64,000 bases of DNA. It comes from Anastrepha obliqua (lineage: Eukaryota > Arthropoda > Insecta > Diptera > Tephritidae). Location of the stretch: assembly GCF_027943255.1 (NCBI RefSeq), contig NC_072892.1:165046792-165110791 (forward strand). Direction: 5' to 3'. The notes below the pieces were generated by a model, which worked only from the letters and a program-made list of their open reading frames with translations, did no database searches and was not told the origin of the DNA. A program made the position numbers and the translations under genes. Below, piece by piece: positions 11,165 to 21,729 of this stretch; positions within the stretch are counted from its first letter, which is position 1, and each line of letters opens with the position of its first letter.

Positions 11165-11533
11165 TGGCGCGGTTTTGAATTTGACACTCTAAAAATCGGG
11201 TTTTTTCAGTTTTTTAATAAAAAAAAACGCGAAATAATTGAAATAATTATATGATTCTAGTACGGCCGATAGCCATTGATGTTGTGAACCACATATTAAA
11301 ATTTCAGACGATTCGGACCAGGCCGAAAAAAGTCGTTTCGAAATAAATGGGTTTAAAGTTTGACAGGAGCGCGCGGATCGCTCTCTACCTAGTTAATGGG
11401 CTGTAGAAGCATTAATATTGGGAATTATCGCATTAAAATTTCACAGTATACTATATTATTAAGATACTATACTTTCGAAATATCGAAAAAACAAAAAATC
11501 GATTTTTTGAAATTTTTAGACCACCGGGTCCCC
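11165..11533 (-). repeat. Repeat X, copy 1 (partial, empty site)
   Basis: Its reverse complement matches the flanks of the nested element at 42733-43966 over about 370 bp: AAAAAATCGATTTTTTGAAA, the CGAAATATCG block, TAGGTAGAGAGCGATCCGCG and CGAAACGACTTTTTTCGG are all shared. It ends GACCACCGGGTCCCC. At GAAAGTATAGTATCTT it lacks the DD41D-like insertion present in the other copy, so it preserves the empty site. The other end is truncated near 11165. No coding capacity. Confidence 0.8.
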
Positions 11534-13536
11534 TAACTACAGGCAACTCTTGATATACTTATGTTGGCAGCAAACCTTTGCTCAGCTGTTGAAATTAACA
11601 TATATTGCAATGGAAATCAAACATTTTCATTTCCGAGCTGCTAATTGTAATTCAGTTACAAATACAGGTCATTTGATTGCTTAAATTTTTCAATGAAAAA
11701 TATTATACATAAATCTGAAGACAATCATTGTTTGGTTCTAATGCATCCAGAACTTACCACACGCAACTGATTTTAGACTCGATATTTTTTTTTTAAATGG
11801 CAACTTTATTATGAAGGTCTGTACTGCGTTGAGCCTTCTTTGACTTGTATTACAGGTTCTACACAACTGAACAGTAGCTGGTACACATAATTGGAATATT
11901 GAAGTGCTCGACTCTATTCTGTTGTGTTTTGTATCCAAAAGTGTTTAAATTTAAATAAATTTCTTAACGCTTACGTCAGTTTATTCTAAATTTTTTTCCT
12001 AAAAAGTGCCACAGTTATCAATTTGATTGAAGTTAGCGCTATTACGAGACCAGAAAATGGATTCTATCAAAATTTTAATTGGTTAAAAACAGGGTGAATA
12101 CCAAGATCAAAATCGATGGTTTATACTTCCACTCGATGCACGGGACGAAATCATCGTGAAATATCACGATTTCGAACTTTGAAAATACTCCGTCCGTCTG
12201 TAGTGGAATTCGGAAGTTCATTAACTTTTTTTGCTATTTTTTCAGTATTCACTGTTGACCTTAGCATATTTTCAATTGGATTAAAATTAAATATAATAAA
12301 TACTTAAAAATTAGTACCACCTTACGCAATACTCTCCGAAACCTTGCATTGGGTTGACGACTTTAAAATGTAGCATTTAAATAGCAGTTTCTATGAAACA
12401 GAGTGTGGAAACGCTTCATCGTCAGCCGGATATCTGTTATCTGCCTATGCATACTTCGAAAATATTCGCTTAAAATATTTCAAATACCGGATTAGTTGCG
12501 TACGTACATACATACATAGAAATGCACACACGTATTTGTTGCTATTTAAGCATAAAAATAGGCGTTTGAACGCGCGCCAAAGCTATTTGAAATATTTGAA
12601 ATTTTATATGCTGTCGCTCTTTAAACAAAAAACACTTCAACATTCCTACAAAACTGAACTGACTGACTAAACTTTTTTCGTGCAACATTCAACGGAAGCA
12701 AAGCAGCAGAAAATTCAAAAAGTTTTATGCGTTGCAGCGAGCGAGTAAATTTCATTGTTTATGCACGTCTAGCAAAAACAAATTTGATTTGCTGCTGCTG
12801 TTGTGCATTATTATGGAAATGAGAGAAAAGCTTTTGAAAAATTTAAAAATTTTGCAATTTTGTGTTTTTTTTTTGTACTGATAAAAAGTGCTAGGACTCA
12901 ACTTTTTTGCGTGTTAGCAGTACTGTTTAATTAATTTTTTGCGTGGCATAGTTCAAATTGTTCAATAAATTGGAATGCAAGTTAATAAGAATTCCATTTC
13001 ATTTGCCATTATAAGTATTATACATACATATTTATATATATATTTAAATGCATTATTCTTCAATATCAGCTTTATTGCGCACTGCGCAGTTCAAATCGAT
13101 AGCCTTAGTTTCACCCATGCAAACTCGATCAATTTATCAGTTATTTTATTTGTAATACTTTTCCATTGTCTACTGCTAAGGTGATTTTGTTTAAAGAGTT
13201 TAAGTACTAAAAAATGGGTTGCCAATGGATTCAAATCGCGCGCTGTGCTGGCGAATAGGGCACTTGAATTCGAAACTTTGGCGGAAAGCAACTTTAAGCC
13301 GCTTCTTTTTCGCAAAGTGGTCGGTGGTCCATTAGCATTAAAAAGGTGAGTAGAAAAAATCTGAAAAAAGTAGAGCACAAAAGGCATCATTACCTCAAGA
13401 TAAACAAAGAAACCTTGATAATTGCTTTACAGAGGAGAAATACGAATATGAATTTTTTATAGTGGATATGCTCAACACCGTTCTGTTGGTTGTATTCACC
13501 TTTGAGCTGCTCTAAATTGCTTGGTTTTATCTAATT
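11534..13536. other. Non-coding stretch
   Basis: No gene, RNA or repeat family recognised. Contains a short GTACGTACATACATACATA run near 12500 and AT-rich sequence; a GC-richer block at about 13220-13345 has no recognisable frame. Confidence 0.4.
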
Positions 13537-13740
13537 TTTCTAATAGGGGTGGTTCCTTGGAAATGGGAAAAAGAAATGGCAAACCTACGCGTGCATTGCT
13601 GCCATGAGAAAGCTCCTCATAAAAACCATCTGCCGTTCGAAGGCGGCGTAGAAAAACATTAAGACGCGCACCATAAATTGGAGGAGGAGCTTGGCCAAAC
13701 ACATAACAAAGGTGTACGTGCCAATTATATATTATATATA
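13537..13740 (+). mobile_element. tRNA-derived SINE, copy A (5'-truncated)
   Basis: Body begins at TCTAATAGGGG, continues AATGGCAAACCT, GCCATGAGAAAGCTCCTCAT, CTGCCGTTCG, GACGCGCACCA, GGAGGAGGAGCTTGGCCAAA and ends GTGTACGTGCCAATTATATA, in the same order as the six longer copies. The tRNA-like head is missing. Confidence 0.8.
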
Positions 13741-14122
13741 AGTACACTGCTGGAAAATATAATATAATTAAAATATGTCAAAAACAATCAGAAGTAAAAT
13801 GACAAAAATAGAGTACAAAATAATAAAATAAAATAAAATAAAATAAAAGAAAGAATTGGAAATTAAACAAAGACATTTTTTAAATAATTAAATTAATTAA
13901 AAAAATTAAACTTAATTAAATTTAATACAATAAAACGATTTGTAATATTGAGTAATTGTAAATTTAATTCATGAAATTCTTGTAAAAAAATTCAATGAAA
14001 TTATACAATGTAAAAAATTTAATTATAATAGAATAAATAAGATAAAATTAGGCTTTCTAAATAAATTAAAGTTAAGATAGCTGTAAAATTTCGGAAACAA
14101 TTTGTTTTTTTTCCATAAAATG
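13741..14122. repeat. AT-rich low-complexity DNA
   Basis: Mostly A/T with (AAAAT)n runs near 13816-13850; no gene. Confidence 0.6.
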
Positions 14123-14140
14123 TTAACCCTTTTGCGATAT

Positions 14141-14158
14141 TGTTGCCATATGGCAACA
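14141..14158. repeat. 18-bp palindrome TGTTGCCATATGGCAACA (1 of 3)
   Basis: Perfect palindrome 14 bp inside the left end of the TTAA-flanked MITE; identical copies at 14503-14520 and 14596-14613. Sub-terminal palindromes often serve as transposase or host-factor binding sites, but no function is known here. Confidence 0.9.
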
Positions 14159-14502
14159 GTATACTTTAAAAGGCCGTCAACACTCTCTTGTAAAAAATAT
14201 CAACTTTTTTGTTACATATTTTCAAAACTTCAAGTTTAATGGTTAAACAGAAATAAAATAAATAATAACCGTCCATTATATAATATATCGGTAATACAAC
14301 ATTTTTAAAGAAAGCCTTCTGGCATATAGCACTTCACTCTGAAATTTGTATTTTGCATTTTTAGATTTTTGAGGCATTTTGCGCAAATGTTTTCAACAAT
14401 TTTTGAATAAAGTATATAGAAAAATGTTCAATCTGTCATTTGGCATATAAATATTTTTTTGCTCGCAGCTTTAAAAGCTGTGCTAATTTTTAAAACTAAG
14501 CT

Positions 14503-14520
14503 TGTTGCCATATGGCAACA
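14503..14520. repeat. 18-bp palindrome (2 of 3)
   Basis: Identical to the copy at 14141-14158. Confidence 0.9.
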
Positions 14521-14595
14521 AATTTCTCGTAAGGTGTTAACTTGCATTAGATTGCAGAAGAAGTTTATTTGCGATTGAAACGAGTACAAAACATT

Positions 14596-14613
14596 TGTTG
14601 CCATATGGCAACA
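14596..14613. repeat. 18-bp palindrome (3 of 3)
   Basis: Identical to the copies at 14141 and 14503; 132 bp from the right end of the MITE. Confidence 0.9.
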
Positions 14614-14749
14614 TTAAAAAAAAGCACTTAACAAAAAAAAAAAAATAAAAAAAAAATTATTTGTATTGTTATTGGTCCTAAAATAAATACTCAGACAAAA
14701 ATTTGGATTTTTTGGATGGCGCAATAAAAAGATGTAGCGAAAGGGTTAA

Positions 14750-16013
14750 TATAATCCTTTAAGAATATGTCAAAAAATTTTAGAACGTAAATTTAAGTAT
14801 TTCTTATATTATAGATCGTCAACCGTCATGACTCTATTCTTTGCTTTCGAGCGCTGGGGGAGGAATTTTCATGTATTCAAACTTTAGACGCGTTTTACTC
14901 AAAATTATATTTTGCAAATTGGCGTACACGATAACTCGAAAAGTTATTGACCGATCTCCCTGAAATTTTGCACACATCTTTTTTAAGATATTACTTTCAA
15001 TGCGAATTTACAGGTTTTCGAATTTTCGAAAATTTTCGAAAAAATAATTTTTCCGAAGCAAAAATAGTAGGAAAATTCGGCGCAAAATTCATTTTTTTAA
15101 GCATTTTTTTTCTCCCATTTTTTTAATTCATATAGAAATGATGACATCAATTAACAAAAATATTTTTGGCAATGCCCGCCGATTGAGAAGCCCCGCTGCG
15201 ACCTTCCTGGAAGAACTGAGTGTACATCCGCCGTTTTAAATGATTAAAATAAAAAAATAAATTTTTATATTATTTTAATGTATAAATAAACTGTAAGCCA
15301 ATTTTGAAAAAAATATATTGACTTCTTCATTTTATATAATTTTATTGAAAATCAGGGAAAATATGGCCGTTTGCAGGTACATATCTGTCCCCATAAGTAA
15401 AAGGGATTAAAAATAAATTCAAACAACAGAAACCAGTCAAATAAATTAAAGTTGTAGTAATGAAATTAAATTAAAATAAAAAAATATTTATAAAAATAAA
15501 AGCACGTTAAATTAAATTAAATTTTTGTTTTTAAATTATCATACAATCTAATAAATAAATGTAAAAGAGTAACATTAATCAAAAACATGTAATCAATATA
15601 AAAATTTAAACTGAATTAAATTTAAGAAAATTAAAATAGGACTAAGAAAAGACACATTTTGAAAGCAGAAAAGAATTAAATGAATTTATAGTGATTTAAT
15701 CGAAATTAAAATAAATAAAAGAAGTATGAAAAAATCAAAGTAAATAAATATATAAAAAATTAAAAGAATAATAATTAATTGAAACTAAGTTTTAATATAA
15801 GAAATTAAAAAAAAATGTTAATAAAAATAAATAAATAAAAAAAAGAATTAAATAAAAGGAATTAAAAACATAAAAAAAATTAAAACGAAAACTAAAAATA
15901 AAAAATATTTATAATAAATTAAAAAATAAATAAAAGCAATAAAAAACAAATTAATAAATTTAAATGAGTTGAGAATACATTAAATTAAATTCGAAAAAAA
16001 AATTTAAGAATTA
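14750..16013. other. AT-rich non-coding DNA with an A-rich strand bias
   Basis: 14820-15405 is moderately complex and may be an unclassified repeat: its end text CAGGTACATATCTGTCCCC recurs in shorter form near 47871. From about 15405 to 16010 the plus strand is almost all A/T with a clear excess of A over T (AAATTAAATAAA type). No gene seen. Confidence 0.5.
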
Positions 16014-16015
16014 TA

Positions 16016-16855
16016 GGTGCGCAACTAAGTTCCCGCTGTTTGTTAATAGATGCCGCCAGCAGTGTGTGCTCGCTGATTCTAACATAACCTAAACGTCATA
16101 AACCCAGCTTAGACATACGGTAAACAAAGTGCTTCGACACATTAGTGATTTTATTTTGGTATCATATACTTTTGGCTTTGTGAAAATGTCTGATTTTATG
16201 CCGAACAACTGTCATTTGCGGGAAGTGTTGATTTTCCTCTTTCATTCGAAAAAAAAGGCGGCTGAAGCGCATCGAGAGCTACCAAAAGTTTATGGAGATG
16301 CTGCTTTAAGTGAAACAACGTGCCGACATTGGTTCCGTTGCTGCAAAGACGGTGATTTTAATGTTGACGACCCTTCGCGTGAAGGAATGCCAAAACCTTC
16401 GAAGACGCTGAATTGGAGGCATTGCTCAATGAAGATCCGTGTCAAACGCAAGAAAAGCTTGCTTCAGTATTAGCAGTTACCCGCCAATCCATTTTTAAGC
16501 GACTGCATGCTTTGGGAATGATTCAGAAACAGGGGACTTAGCTTCCTTATGAGTTAAAACCAAGGGATGTTGAAGGTCGTTTTTTCGCCTATGAACAATT
16601 GCTCCAGCGGCAAAAAAGGAAGGGTTTTCTTCATCGCATCGTGACGGGTGGTCAAAAATGGATTTCTTACAGCAATGCAAAGAAAAGAAAGTCATGGGGA
16701 CTCTCGTCCTCGCCTCCGCCGAATATTCACGCTGCGAAGGTTTTACTATATATTTGGTGGGACCAAGTTGGTGTTATTTATTATGAACTGTTAAACCCAA
16801 GCGAAACCATCACTGGGGATCGGTATCGACTTCAATTGATGCGATTTGACTCGAT
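16016..16855 (+). mobile_element. Mariner, 5' half only
   Basis: Begins GGTGCGCAACTAAGTT after TA (16014-16015); the same end occurs at 47200. The coding part starts at 16186. Homology stops after YRLQLMRF near 16852, where unrelated sequence begins, so the second half and right inverted repeat are missing. Confidence 0.88.
16186..16855 (+). pseudogene. Mariner transposase N-terminal half, broken
   Basis: Reads MSDFMPNNCHLREVL, KKKAAEAHRELPKVYGDAAL, SETTCRHWFR, KDGDFNVDD, then shifts frame near 16398 and continues LNEDPCQTQEKLASVLAVTR (helix-turn-helix), RLHALGMIQKQGT*LPYELK with a stop, RQKRKGFLHRIVTGGQKWI where the first catalytic aspartate block GDEKW has become GGQKW, and LLYIWWDQVGVIYYEL. 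DNA-binding half plus damaged start of the catalytic domain; not functional. The overlap with the 47200-47797 copy spans WIxYSN to YRLQLMR. Confidence 0.88.
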
Positions 16856-17312
16856 TACTATTTTTTGTTTTTTGTATATTAATTTTCTTTCTACAACAAA
16901 AACTGTATAACTCAAAGCTACAAACTTCGTACACGAAAATTCAATAAACTTAAAAAAATGTTCAATGTTGGCAATTTTCATCCGTATAATGCACATTTTC
17001 TGTCCCATACACCGAATAGTAGTAATGCACAAAACCAGCCAGCAGGCACAATCCCAGCCCAGACCGCCTCACACGTAAGCAATTAAAAACAATTAATTTA
17101 AATTTACAAAAAAAAAAAATAATAAATAAATTTAAAAATAGTAAAAAAAGTATTTAGTTTATAAAAAAGTAAGAACAAATAAAATAAAATAAGTAAAGAT
17201 TTTTTTGTAAAACTTATTGGAACCTTGAGGCATTTGGTTTACCAGAAAATAAAAAACAAAAAAAAAAAAAATGGAAAGAGTTACGCGTTCAAATTACGCC
17301 TACCAGTGAAAG
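16856..17312. other. Non-coding AT-rich DNA
   Basis: No gene recognised; A-rich runs near 17110 and 17255. Confidence 0.4.
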
Positions 17313-17341
17313 TACAGGGTTGGCCATATTAAACTGACCCA

Positions 17342-17557
17342 TTGAGTAACCCTATAACTTTTTACTGTAATTTGAAATCTAAGGTTTACGTCAACAAGCC
17401 AAAGACACTAGGCGCACTTAAGGCCAATATCCGACGGGAAATAGCCGCCATATCGGCCGAGACGCTGGCCAAAACTATGGAAAACGCCGAAAAACGGGCA
17501 CATTACGCTATACGAGCTAAGGGCGACCACTTGCGCGATATCATATTCAAAAAGTGA
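17342..17557 (+). pseudogene. Rosa-like transposase C-terminal remnant
   Basis: Only the last ~58 codons resemble the family (YVNKP to IIFKK); the DNA-binding and catalytic regions are deleted. Preceding residues come from the terminal region. Confidence 0.7.
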
Positions 17558-17683
17558 TGTAAACGAATCTCCTTGAACTAAATTAAATGTTTTTCACAAT
17601 GAAACACAAAAAACTGTTTCTTTTTCCATATTTTTTTAATAATCACATATGTCAGTTTAAGATGGCCAACCCTGTACATATCC

Positions 17684-17850
17684 AAATACGTGCTAAGGGC
17701 GACCACTTGCGCGATATCATATTCAAAAAGTGATGTAAACGAATCTCCTTGAACTAAATTAAATGTTTTTCACAATGAAACACAAAAAAATGTTTCTTTT
17801 TCCATATTTTTTTAATAATCACATGGGTCAGTTTAATATGGCCAACCCTG
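17684..17850 (+). repeat. Tandem duplicate of the element's 3' end
   Basis: Repeats GTGCTAAGGGCGACCACTTG and everything to the terminal repeat with only a few changes from 17511-17674. Confidence 0.9.
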
Positions 17851-17852
17851 TA

Positions 17853-20125
17853 TTTGCCGTTCTCCATATAAAGTATTTCCATTGAAAGCATTTCCCATTT
17901 TCCATATAAATTATTTCCGGAACTGCCTTATATAGCAAAGCTAAATATCTAAGCTTCTCTTATTCGTTAATTTCATAGATTCTCCTTATCACCAATTACA
18001 CTTAGCACTTCAAATTGATTTGGCTTTAGACGTTTAAATGCATTCACAAATTCAAAAAATGCAAGCAAATGCAATTCGATTAAAAACTATATTTGTTTGT
18101 ATGTATGTATGTATGTATGTATGTATGTATGTGTGAACAATAGAGAAGATTGCCTGTATGCAAGTAAGCAATTAGGCATTTTTTACGATTCAATTTGGAG
18201 CGTCGTAAAATCCACTTCACTGACGCTTGACGTTGCTGCTGCTGCTGTTGGTTGTGGTTTATGGAACTTTGACTCCGTTGTTGACGTGCAGGCAATTGTT
18301 GCATATATCGTCTGTACAAATGTATCACGCACGCGTGCAATTGAACTCATTCAGCAGCAACAGTACACACACATATGTTTACATAGATGAGTTTTTTGTA
18401 CACTCACACACATACATATATATATTTGTAAGCCACCACAAGTAAATATAATATCATGAGACCCAAATCAAATAATGTATGCCATATTGAATTCCAATTA
18501 TTCTGAATACTCTACAATACCTTCATGCCACCTCATCCTTCCGCAAGTCTTGCATGCCGTCCCATATACCATAAAATCGCTTTCCTTGCCACACGCACCT
18601 CCATAACAGCGCCGGCGAAACAAAACAAACTGCCGTGAACTGCTCCATTGGCAGTCTGGTCCCATTTGTCGTTGCTTTTCCTAACACACAAAGTCTTATA
18701 TGCATATTTATGTATGTATGTATGCGTGCGTGTTTATCCCGCAGCCATACATTCACACATACCTGTGTACATGCGGCAGGAGCATAGTGTATTGAACTCC
18801 GTACGCCAACGTTCGGTGCATAAAATAATAAGAATTGATTTTCAATACGATTTGCTGAATGTGTATCTGCTTTGTTTTTGTTTTTCTAACTTTTTCACCT
18901 CGATATGTTTTCCTTGTATTGTTCCCCTTTGCTTTTCTTTGTTTTTCGTTCGTCGTTTTTCTTGCACGCCACCCAAACTTTTCTAGCTACTTTGCATTTG
19001 TGTATCTGTGTTTGTACCCGTACCTATATAAATACACACTTTCTTCTCTGCCGGCTAGAACTTTGGTATTTTTTTGCTTTTGTTTGTTTTTTGTTTGATT
19101 GGGTTTACACGCTAGCTACTTGGAGTTTCCGCCGGTTCTTTTTCACCTCGTCTACATTTTGCTTGCAATTTAATTAAGTTAATTAAATCCTGGGCAAAAT
19201 AAAATAAAAATATGCTGAACTTTATACTTACATACAAACACGCATTTCACTAGTCCACAATGCAAGTATAGGGTGCTTTTTTGGTTTGCGTTATTCGAAC
19301 CGCTTCTGGAAAGTAGCACGATTTTATTCGTGCACGCGAATTTTATCCATAGGAGGTTTCTTTAGTAGATAAAATATAGATACTGATGCATTTATTATCG
19401 TAGTAAATCCTAGACATAATAAACCGATTAAATTTACACCCTCCAGCAAAAAGATAACACCTCAACATTTTGAACAGTGAAAGTTTTTTTTTTGTTTTGT
19501 AATATTAATTTTTTTTTTTTGAGGTAAACAAAACAAAACCATAATGTTTTAAATTTTTATACAAAAATTCCACTTTTCATTCCAATTCCACGATTTGTGA
19601 TAAGAATTTCTCGAAAGATTCCTGGTGTGCAGTTTTACAGCCTTTTAAAGTTCCGTATAACAAAATGCAAGTTCGAAGCTGCTAAAGCATCCAGTTGATT
19701 TTTTACAACTTTTCATAAGAAAAATGTCGCATTTCCGTTAACACGTTTGCTACCAAGCGTTACATAAATGTATCAGGGCTTTCTAGAACCCTGTAGGACC
19801 GCCGACACAAATATGTGACGCTGGTTTAACTTAATTCAATCATAGCTCTACTCAGCGCCGTCTGCGAGAGCTGGTCGTTAGATGCAGAATGATCTATAGG
19901 AAGGTCTAGAACACATTTGTGACAAGTGGTCCCACGATTACAGTTACCTTTAAAGTATAAGGTTATGTTTTTTACATTGCACGTGTGAAAGTGTTTATTG
20001 ATTTTGAGTAAGCTTTTCTGTTCTTGTACAAAAATGGAAAGACAAAAGAGACGTCTTGGTCATTTCTACAAAACACAGATAAAGAATACATGAAAATGGT
20101 TTCTTACTACTACACCCCACGAAAG
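17853..20125. other. Non-coding stretch with microsatellites and T-rich tracts
   Basis: No gene recognised. Holds an (ATGT)n run at 18099-18132, a ATATATATTTG patch near 18417, and long pyrimidine-rich sequence at about 18850-19150 whose Phe/Cys-rich open frames are compositional artefacts. Poly-T runs at about 19486 and 19509. Confidence 0.4.
18099..18132. repeat. (ATGT)n microsatellite
   Basis: About eight perfect tetranucleotide units. Confidence 0.95.
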
Positions 20126-20303
20126 TACGAAGTGTGTTCAAAAAGTACCGCAAATTGTGAATTTTCGGAGGTTACGTATTTTCGAATTTTTTGTGGCGAT
20201 ATGTTGGTACTCATGTCTCACTCATGCCGATGAGTCCATCCAACGGTCATTTTTAATGTTCAGTTAATTTTTGACAGCTGCTTTGCTTGCACGTGGTTCG
20301 GCG

Positions 20304-20648
20304 CGTCTTCGATTTAAAAAAAAAAATAAATAATTGGCGCGTACACTTCTGTTAGGTGTTTGGCCGAGCTCCTCCTCCTATTTATGGTGTGCGTCTTGAT
20401 GTTGTTCCACAAATGGAGGGACCTACAGTTTCAAGCCGATTCCGAACGGCAGATATTTTTATGAGGAGCTTTTTCATGGCAGAAATACACTCGGAGGTTT
20501 GCCATTGCCTGCCGAGGGGCGGCCGCTATTAGAAAAATGTTTTTATTAATTTTGCTTTCACCGAGATTCGAACCAACAACCTCTCTGTGAATTCCGAATG
20601 GTAATCACGCACCAACCCATTCGGCTACGGCGCCGCCGTCTTCGATTT
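20304..20648 (-). mobile_element. tRNA-derived SINE, copy B, with 12-bp target duplication
   Basis: CGTCTTCGATTT occurs at 20304-20315 and 20637-20648 and brackets a 321-bp body. On the minus strand the body starts with a tRNA-like head (A-box-like TAGCCGAATGGGTTGG, B-box GGTTCGAATCTC), continues through TCTAATAGCGG, GCAGGCAATGGCAAACCTCC, GAGGAGGAGCTCGGCCAAAC and ends GCGCCAATTATTTATTTTTT. Full-length copy, retroposed into the mariner 5' region. Confidence 0.92.
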
Positions 20649-20664
20649 TTACCTATTCAAAAAG

Positions 20665-21672
20665 ATGGATCAAAGAACCTGTATCAAATTTTGTGTGAAA
20701 AACGAAATTAAGTGAATGGATGCATTCCGAATGTTGACTGTGTCATACGGAGAAGCTACTTTGGACCAAAGCAACGTTTATCGGTGGTACAAAATGTTCT
20801 CAGAAGGCCGAGAAGATGTGAACGACGAAAAGCGTGCCGGACGCCCGAGCACTGCAACAACAGACGAAAAAATTGATGAAGTGAAGAAAATGGTATTGGC
20901 TCGTGGCCAATCGATTTTTTTTCCAATGATTTGGGCATGAGGCGGGTCGCCGCAAAATTCGTACCAAAACTGCTCAATTTCGATCAAAAGCAGCATCGCA
21001 TGAGCATTGCTAATGAGATGTTGCATTCTGTCCGCGACGACCCAAATTTGCTCCAGAGGGTCATAACTGGTGACGAATCGTGGGTTTATGGTTATGACAT
21101 GGACGCCAAAGCTCAATTATCTTAATAGAAGCTGCCGTACGAACCAAGACCGAAAAAGCGCGCCAAGTTCGGTTGAATGTAAAAGTTTTGCTTACCGTTT
21201 TCTTCGATTGCAGGTGCGTTGTGCATCATGAGTTCTTGCCACAGGGTGAAACAGTCAATAAGGAATATCACCTGCAAGTTATGCTCCATTTGCGCGAAGC
21301 AATCCGCCAGAAACGTCCGGATTTGTGGAGGAACAAAACTTGGCTCTTGCATCACGAAAACGCCCCTGCTCACACATCGTTGCTTGTGCGCGACTTTTTG
21401 GCCAAAACAACACACTAATGACGCCACAGCCACCGTATTCCCCAGATCTGGATCCTTGTGACTTTTTCTTGTTCCCGAAACTGAAGAGGACCATGAAAGG
21501 ACGACGCTACACTACGATTGACGAAATAAAGACGGCATCGAAGGAGGAACTGAACAAGATAAAAAAAAATGATTTTTTGAAGTGCTTCGACGATTGGAAA
21601 AAGCGTTGGCACAAGTGCATAATGTCTCATGGGGATTACTTTAAAGGGGGAAAAATAGATATTAATGAATAA
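20665..21672 (+). pseudogene. Mariner transposase pseudogene (DD34D type)
   Basis: Starts MDQRTCIKFCVKNEIK then a stop; continues VYRWYKMFSEGREDV, DEKRAGRPSTATTDEKIDEV (helix-turn-helix region, part deleted around 20920), MRRVAAKFVPKLLNFDQKQ, VITGDESWVYGYD (first catalytic aspartate intact), VKVLLTVFFDC, HHENAPAHTS (second aspartate replaced by glutamate), PPYSPDLDPCDFFLF (third aspartate present, 34 residues on after correcting a frameshift near 21405), and KCFDDWKKRWHKCI to the stop. At least two stops and one frameshift; inactive. Confidence 0.9.
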
Positions 21673-21729
21673 ATAAATAATTTTTGAAAAAAACACAAAA
21701 TTCGCGATACTTTTTGAACACACCTCGTA

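Larger units (their letters stand above)
14127..14745. mobile_element. piggyBac-like MITE with three palindromes, 619 bp
   Basis: The sequence runs TTAA-CCCTTTTGCGATA ... TAGCGAAAGGG-TTAA, with perfect TTAA flanks (14123-14126 and 14746-14749) and inverted ends CCCTTTYGC. TTAA target plus CCC-starting ends is the piggyBac hallmark. Three perfect copies of TGTTGCCATATGGCAACA lie inside at 14141, 14503 and 14596. No transposase is encoded; the interior is AT-rich with A-runs near 14625-14655. Confidence 0.75.
17315..17850 (+). mobile_element. DD41D-like element, internally deleted, with duplicated 3' end
   Basis: Left end CAGGGTTGGCCATATTAAAC follows TA (17313-17314). The far right end (17850, then TA) is the exact reverse complement of the left end over about 26 bp; an inner right end at 17674, also followed by TA, has one mismatch. 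The encoded tail VYVNKPKTLGALKANIRREI ... GDHLRDIIFKK-stop is the C-terminus of rosa-like transposases. About 165 bp (17511-17674) is repeated at 17684-17850, so the 3' end is present twice in tandem. Confidence 0.8.
20128..21727 (+). mobile_element. Full-length mariner interrupted by a SINE
   Basis: Ends CGAAGTGTGTTCAAAAAGTA and the reverse complement of CGAGGTGTGTTCAAAAAGTA, flanked by TA at 20126-20127 and 21728-21729. Without the SINE and its duplicated target the element is about 1267 bp, the normal mariner length. The SINE sits upstream of the transposase start. Confidence 0.93.

Noticed and set aside
18850..19177. Overlapping Phe/Cys-rich open frames resembling membrane proteins
   Set aside because: They come from a long pyrimidine-rich tract and are open in several frames at once.
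19740..19990. Possible third piggyBac-like element starting TTAACACGTTTGC
   Set aside because: TTAA is followed by a plausible end and a CGACACAAATATGTGACG-like motif, but I could not find a convincing inverted right end or second TTAA.
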